Shown: positions 5,943 to 6,646 of the stretch, piece by piece
How the letters are laid out: every line of letters begins with the position of its first letter
Numbering within the stretch: the stretch's first letter is position 1
Assembly: GCA_027024625.1 (NCBI GenBank)
Contig: JALVRY010000095.1
Span: 1 to 6,646, forward strand
DNA from: Thiotrichaceae bacterium
GTDB taxonomy: Bacteria; Pseudomonadota; Gammaproteobacteria; Thiotrichales; Thiotrichaceae
Direction: 5' to 3'
Length of the DNA stretch: 6,646 nucleotides
The notes under the pieces: generated by a model
Database searches by the model: none
What the model saw: the letters and a program-made list of their open reading frames with translations, nothing else
Told to the model about the DNA's origin: nothing
Translations under genes and position numbers: made by a program

Positions 5943-5965
5943 GCTCTATACATCAAGGATAGAGC
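5943..5965 (+). promoter_or_regulatory. Leader hairpin with the ribosome-binding site in its loop
   Basis: GCTCTAT (5943-5949) and ATAGAGC (5959-5965) are a perfect 7-bp inverted repeat around the 9-nt loop ACATCAAGG. The Shine-Dalgarno AAGGA (5955-5959) lies in the loop and its edge, and the ATG follows two bases after the stem. Folding could expose or block ribosome access, and the loop is a natural target for a small RNA or RNA-binding protein. As DNA it could equally be an operator. Confidence 0.6.
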
Positions 5966-5966
5966 A

Positions 5967-6158
5967 ATGAAAAATGGAATTTTGATTATGGTTGTTGCCT
6001 TCGGTTTTCTGGGATCTTCATCAGCAATGGCAGCAACAGATAGTGCAAGTACAGTTGACGAAGTCGTGAGCTGGTGGGAAAAATATGGAAAATACTGGGA
6101 TGATGCGGTAGCAGATAGTGGTAGTGATGATGCAAATAAAGTGGCATCAAATGACTAG
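5967..6158 (+). CDS. Small exported acidic protein, unknown function
   Basis: The gene encodes 63 residues. I do not recognise the family. A good ribosome site (AAGGA, 7 nt before the ATG) and a clear Sec signal peptide (hydrophobic core LIMVVAFGFLG, cleavage after SAMA at residue 22) support a real gene. The mature part of about 41 residues is acidic and aromatic. Its centre is VVSWWEKYGKYWDDAV (33-48), with three tryptophans and two tyrosines on what could be an amphipathic helix, and an Asp/Ser-rich end follows. There is no cysteine, so it is neither a lipoprotein nor disulfide-bonded. It lies between the sigma partner and the DUF3106-like gene on the same strand, and a role in the same envelope circuit is an inference from that position alone. 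The leader hairpin suggests its translation is controlled. Confidence 0.78.
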   Translation: MKNGILIMVVAFGFLGSSSAMAATDSASTVDEVVSWWEKYGKYWDDAVADSGSDDANKVASND

Positions 6159-6401
6159 ATTTTGGGTATGTTCTAAAATATTTCTTTAGCATATACTCAG
6201 GTAATAATGTAGCGATAACGAGCTGCATTGTTTATAGGGTTATTTTCTTTTCTATTTTATATCGTTGTTATTGTTTGGCTATAATTTAGCCTATGTAATC
6301 ATTTTATGGTGAGGGAGACTGGCAGCCTCTTTCTAGCCATGTTCTCGTGTCAGTATTTCCTAATGATCTTTATGTATATTGGTGAATAACTGGATAATAA
6401 A
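6159..6401. other. Non-coding interval before the DUF3106-like gene
   Basis: These 243 bases hold copy B of the dispersed repeat and a perfect -10-like TATAAT (6280-6285) inside the inverted repeat GGCTA-TAATT-TAGCC (6277-6291). This could be a promoter with an overlapping operator, but no good -35 lies 16-18 bp upstream. A GAGG / CCTC pair (around 6311-6328) is too weak to call. A 27-codon ORF from 6306 has no ribosome site. Confidence 0.5.
6202..6246. repeat. Dispersed imperfect repeat, copy B
   Basis: This is the 45-bp counterpart of 2754-2803, with core TAGCGATAACGAGCTG at 6210-6225, preceded by TAATAA and followed by TTGTTT, GGGT and ATTTT at nearly the same spacing. It lies 43 nt after the stop of the small exported protein gene. 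Similarity fades outside these limits. Confidence 0.6.
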
Positions 6402-6646
6402 ATGATGAGAGCCTTTCTGATAATTCCACTACTTTTGATGTTTGTTTATAGCCCAATGCTTTCTGCGGATTCATTCAGTTGGGATAGCCTTTCCAATGCA
6501 GAAAAGAAAAGTTTAAAAAACTATAAAAGTAAATGGAATTCTTTCTCAAAAGCTGAAAAAAGGTCGTTGAAAAAATGGTCAAAAATTCCTCCTGCTAAAT
6601 GGAAGCGAATGAAATTAAAGTATCGCCAATGGAAATCGTTAACGCC
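6402..6646 (+). CDS. Exported, very basic DUF3106-like protein, 3' end cut off
   Basis: 81 codons are present before the window ends. The ATG at 6402 (or the next codon, 6405) follows GGAT by 6 nt. Signal peptide: residues 1-22 (AFLIIPLLLMFVYSPMLSA). The mature part repeats an 18-residue unit: WDSLSNAEKKSLKNYKSK (27-44), WNSFSKAEKRSLKKW (45-59), then a degenerate PPAKWKRMKLKYRQW (63-77). Such repeats of tryptophan, Leu-Ser and charged helices are what I recall of DUF3106 proteins (x-LSPxQRxxLxxLxxxWxxL). This version is far more lysine-rich: about 18 basic and 4 acidic residues in the visible mature part. DUF3106 genes commonly follow a sigma factor and its membrane partner and precede an RDD-family membrane protein gene, which would lie beyond the window. 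The function of the family is not established; a periplasmic location is likely. Confidence 0.75.
   Translation, partial: MMRAFLIIPLLLMFVYSPMLSADSFSWDSLSNAEKKSLKNYKSKWNSFSKAEKRSLKKWSKIPPAKWKRMKLKYRQWKSLT

Larger units (their letters stand above)
5748..5966. other. Non-coding interval before the small exported protein gene
   Basis: This 219-base gap holds the bulged hairpin (5794-5831), a direct repeat TTAAGCG at 5855-5861 and 5874-5880 followed by TTTAAG, a candidate -10 TAGAAT (5925-5930; no good -35) that would give a leader of about 30 nt, and the leader hairpin at 5943-5965. No ORF of useful length is present. Confidence 0.6.

Noticed and set aside
6306..6389. 27-codon ORF starting ATG GTG AGG before the DUF3106-like gene
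   Set aside because: No Shine-Dalgarno, no recognisable feature; length is within chance expectation.

Overview
The window looks like chromosomal DNA of a low-GC, Gram-negative bacterium, most likely a gammaproteobacterium. This rests on an OmpA-family outer-membrane protein with a Sec signal peptide, a YpfJ-type zinc metallopeptidase, RsmE, and a sigma factor / single-span membrane protein / DUF3106-like gene order that I recall from Pseudomonas and many Betaproteobacteria. The genus cannot be read from the sequence. There are no rRNA or tRNA genes, no CRISPR array and no intact insertion sequence.

Left part, all on the minus strand. The window opens inside a membrane-anchored thioredoxin-like protein (1-270, C-terminus cut off). 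A strong hairpin terminator (339-369) separates it from a large OmpA-family gene (449-2464). That gene has an unusual order: signal peptide, barrel-like region, peptidoglycan-binding OmpA domain, 13 tandem Asn-Gly-Gly-Gly units encoded by a 12-bp minisatellite, then a C-terminal cadherin-like domain. Next come about 450 non-coding bases rich in inverted repeats. A tight two-gene unit follows, transcribed ypfJ-like then rsmE, with a 4-nt gap.

Right part, all on the plus strand. The regulatory region 4519-4810 is divergent. It holds a long imperfect hairpin, a 12-bp palindrome, three CAAAGTTT boxes and a candidate promoter. It leads into an ECF-like sigma factor (4811-5338), which overlaps by 8 nt a single-span membrane protein with a very acidic tail (5331-5747), a probable anti-sigma or sigma-regulating partner. 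Then come a 63-residue exported acidic protein (5967-6158), whose ribosome-binding site sits in the loop of a hairpin, and the start of a very basic exported DUF3106-like protein (from 6402, cut by the window end).

The likeliest under-described system is this sigma-factor cassette. It combines a cytoplasmic sigma factor, a membrane partner with a periplasmic tail of about -19 net charge, a small exported acidic protein and an exported protein of about +14 net charge. A charge-driven envelope-sensing circuit is an inference from this arrangement. A dispersed, roughly 45-50 bp imperfect repeat is also present in two intergenic regions, at 2754-2803 and 6202-6246.
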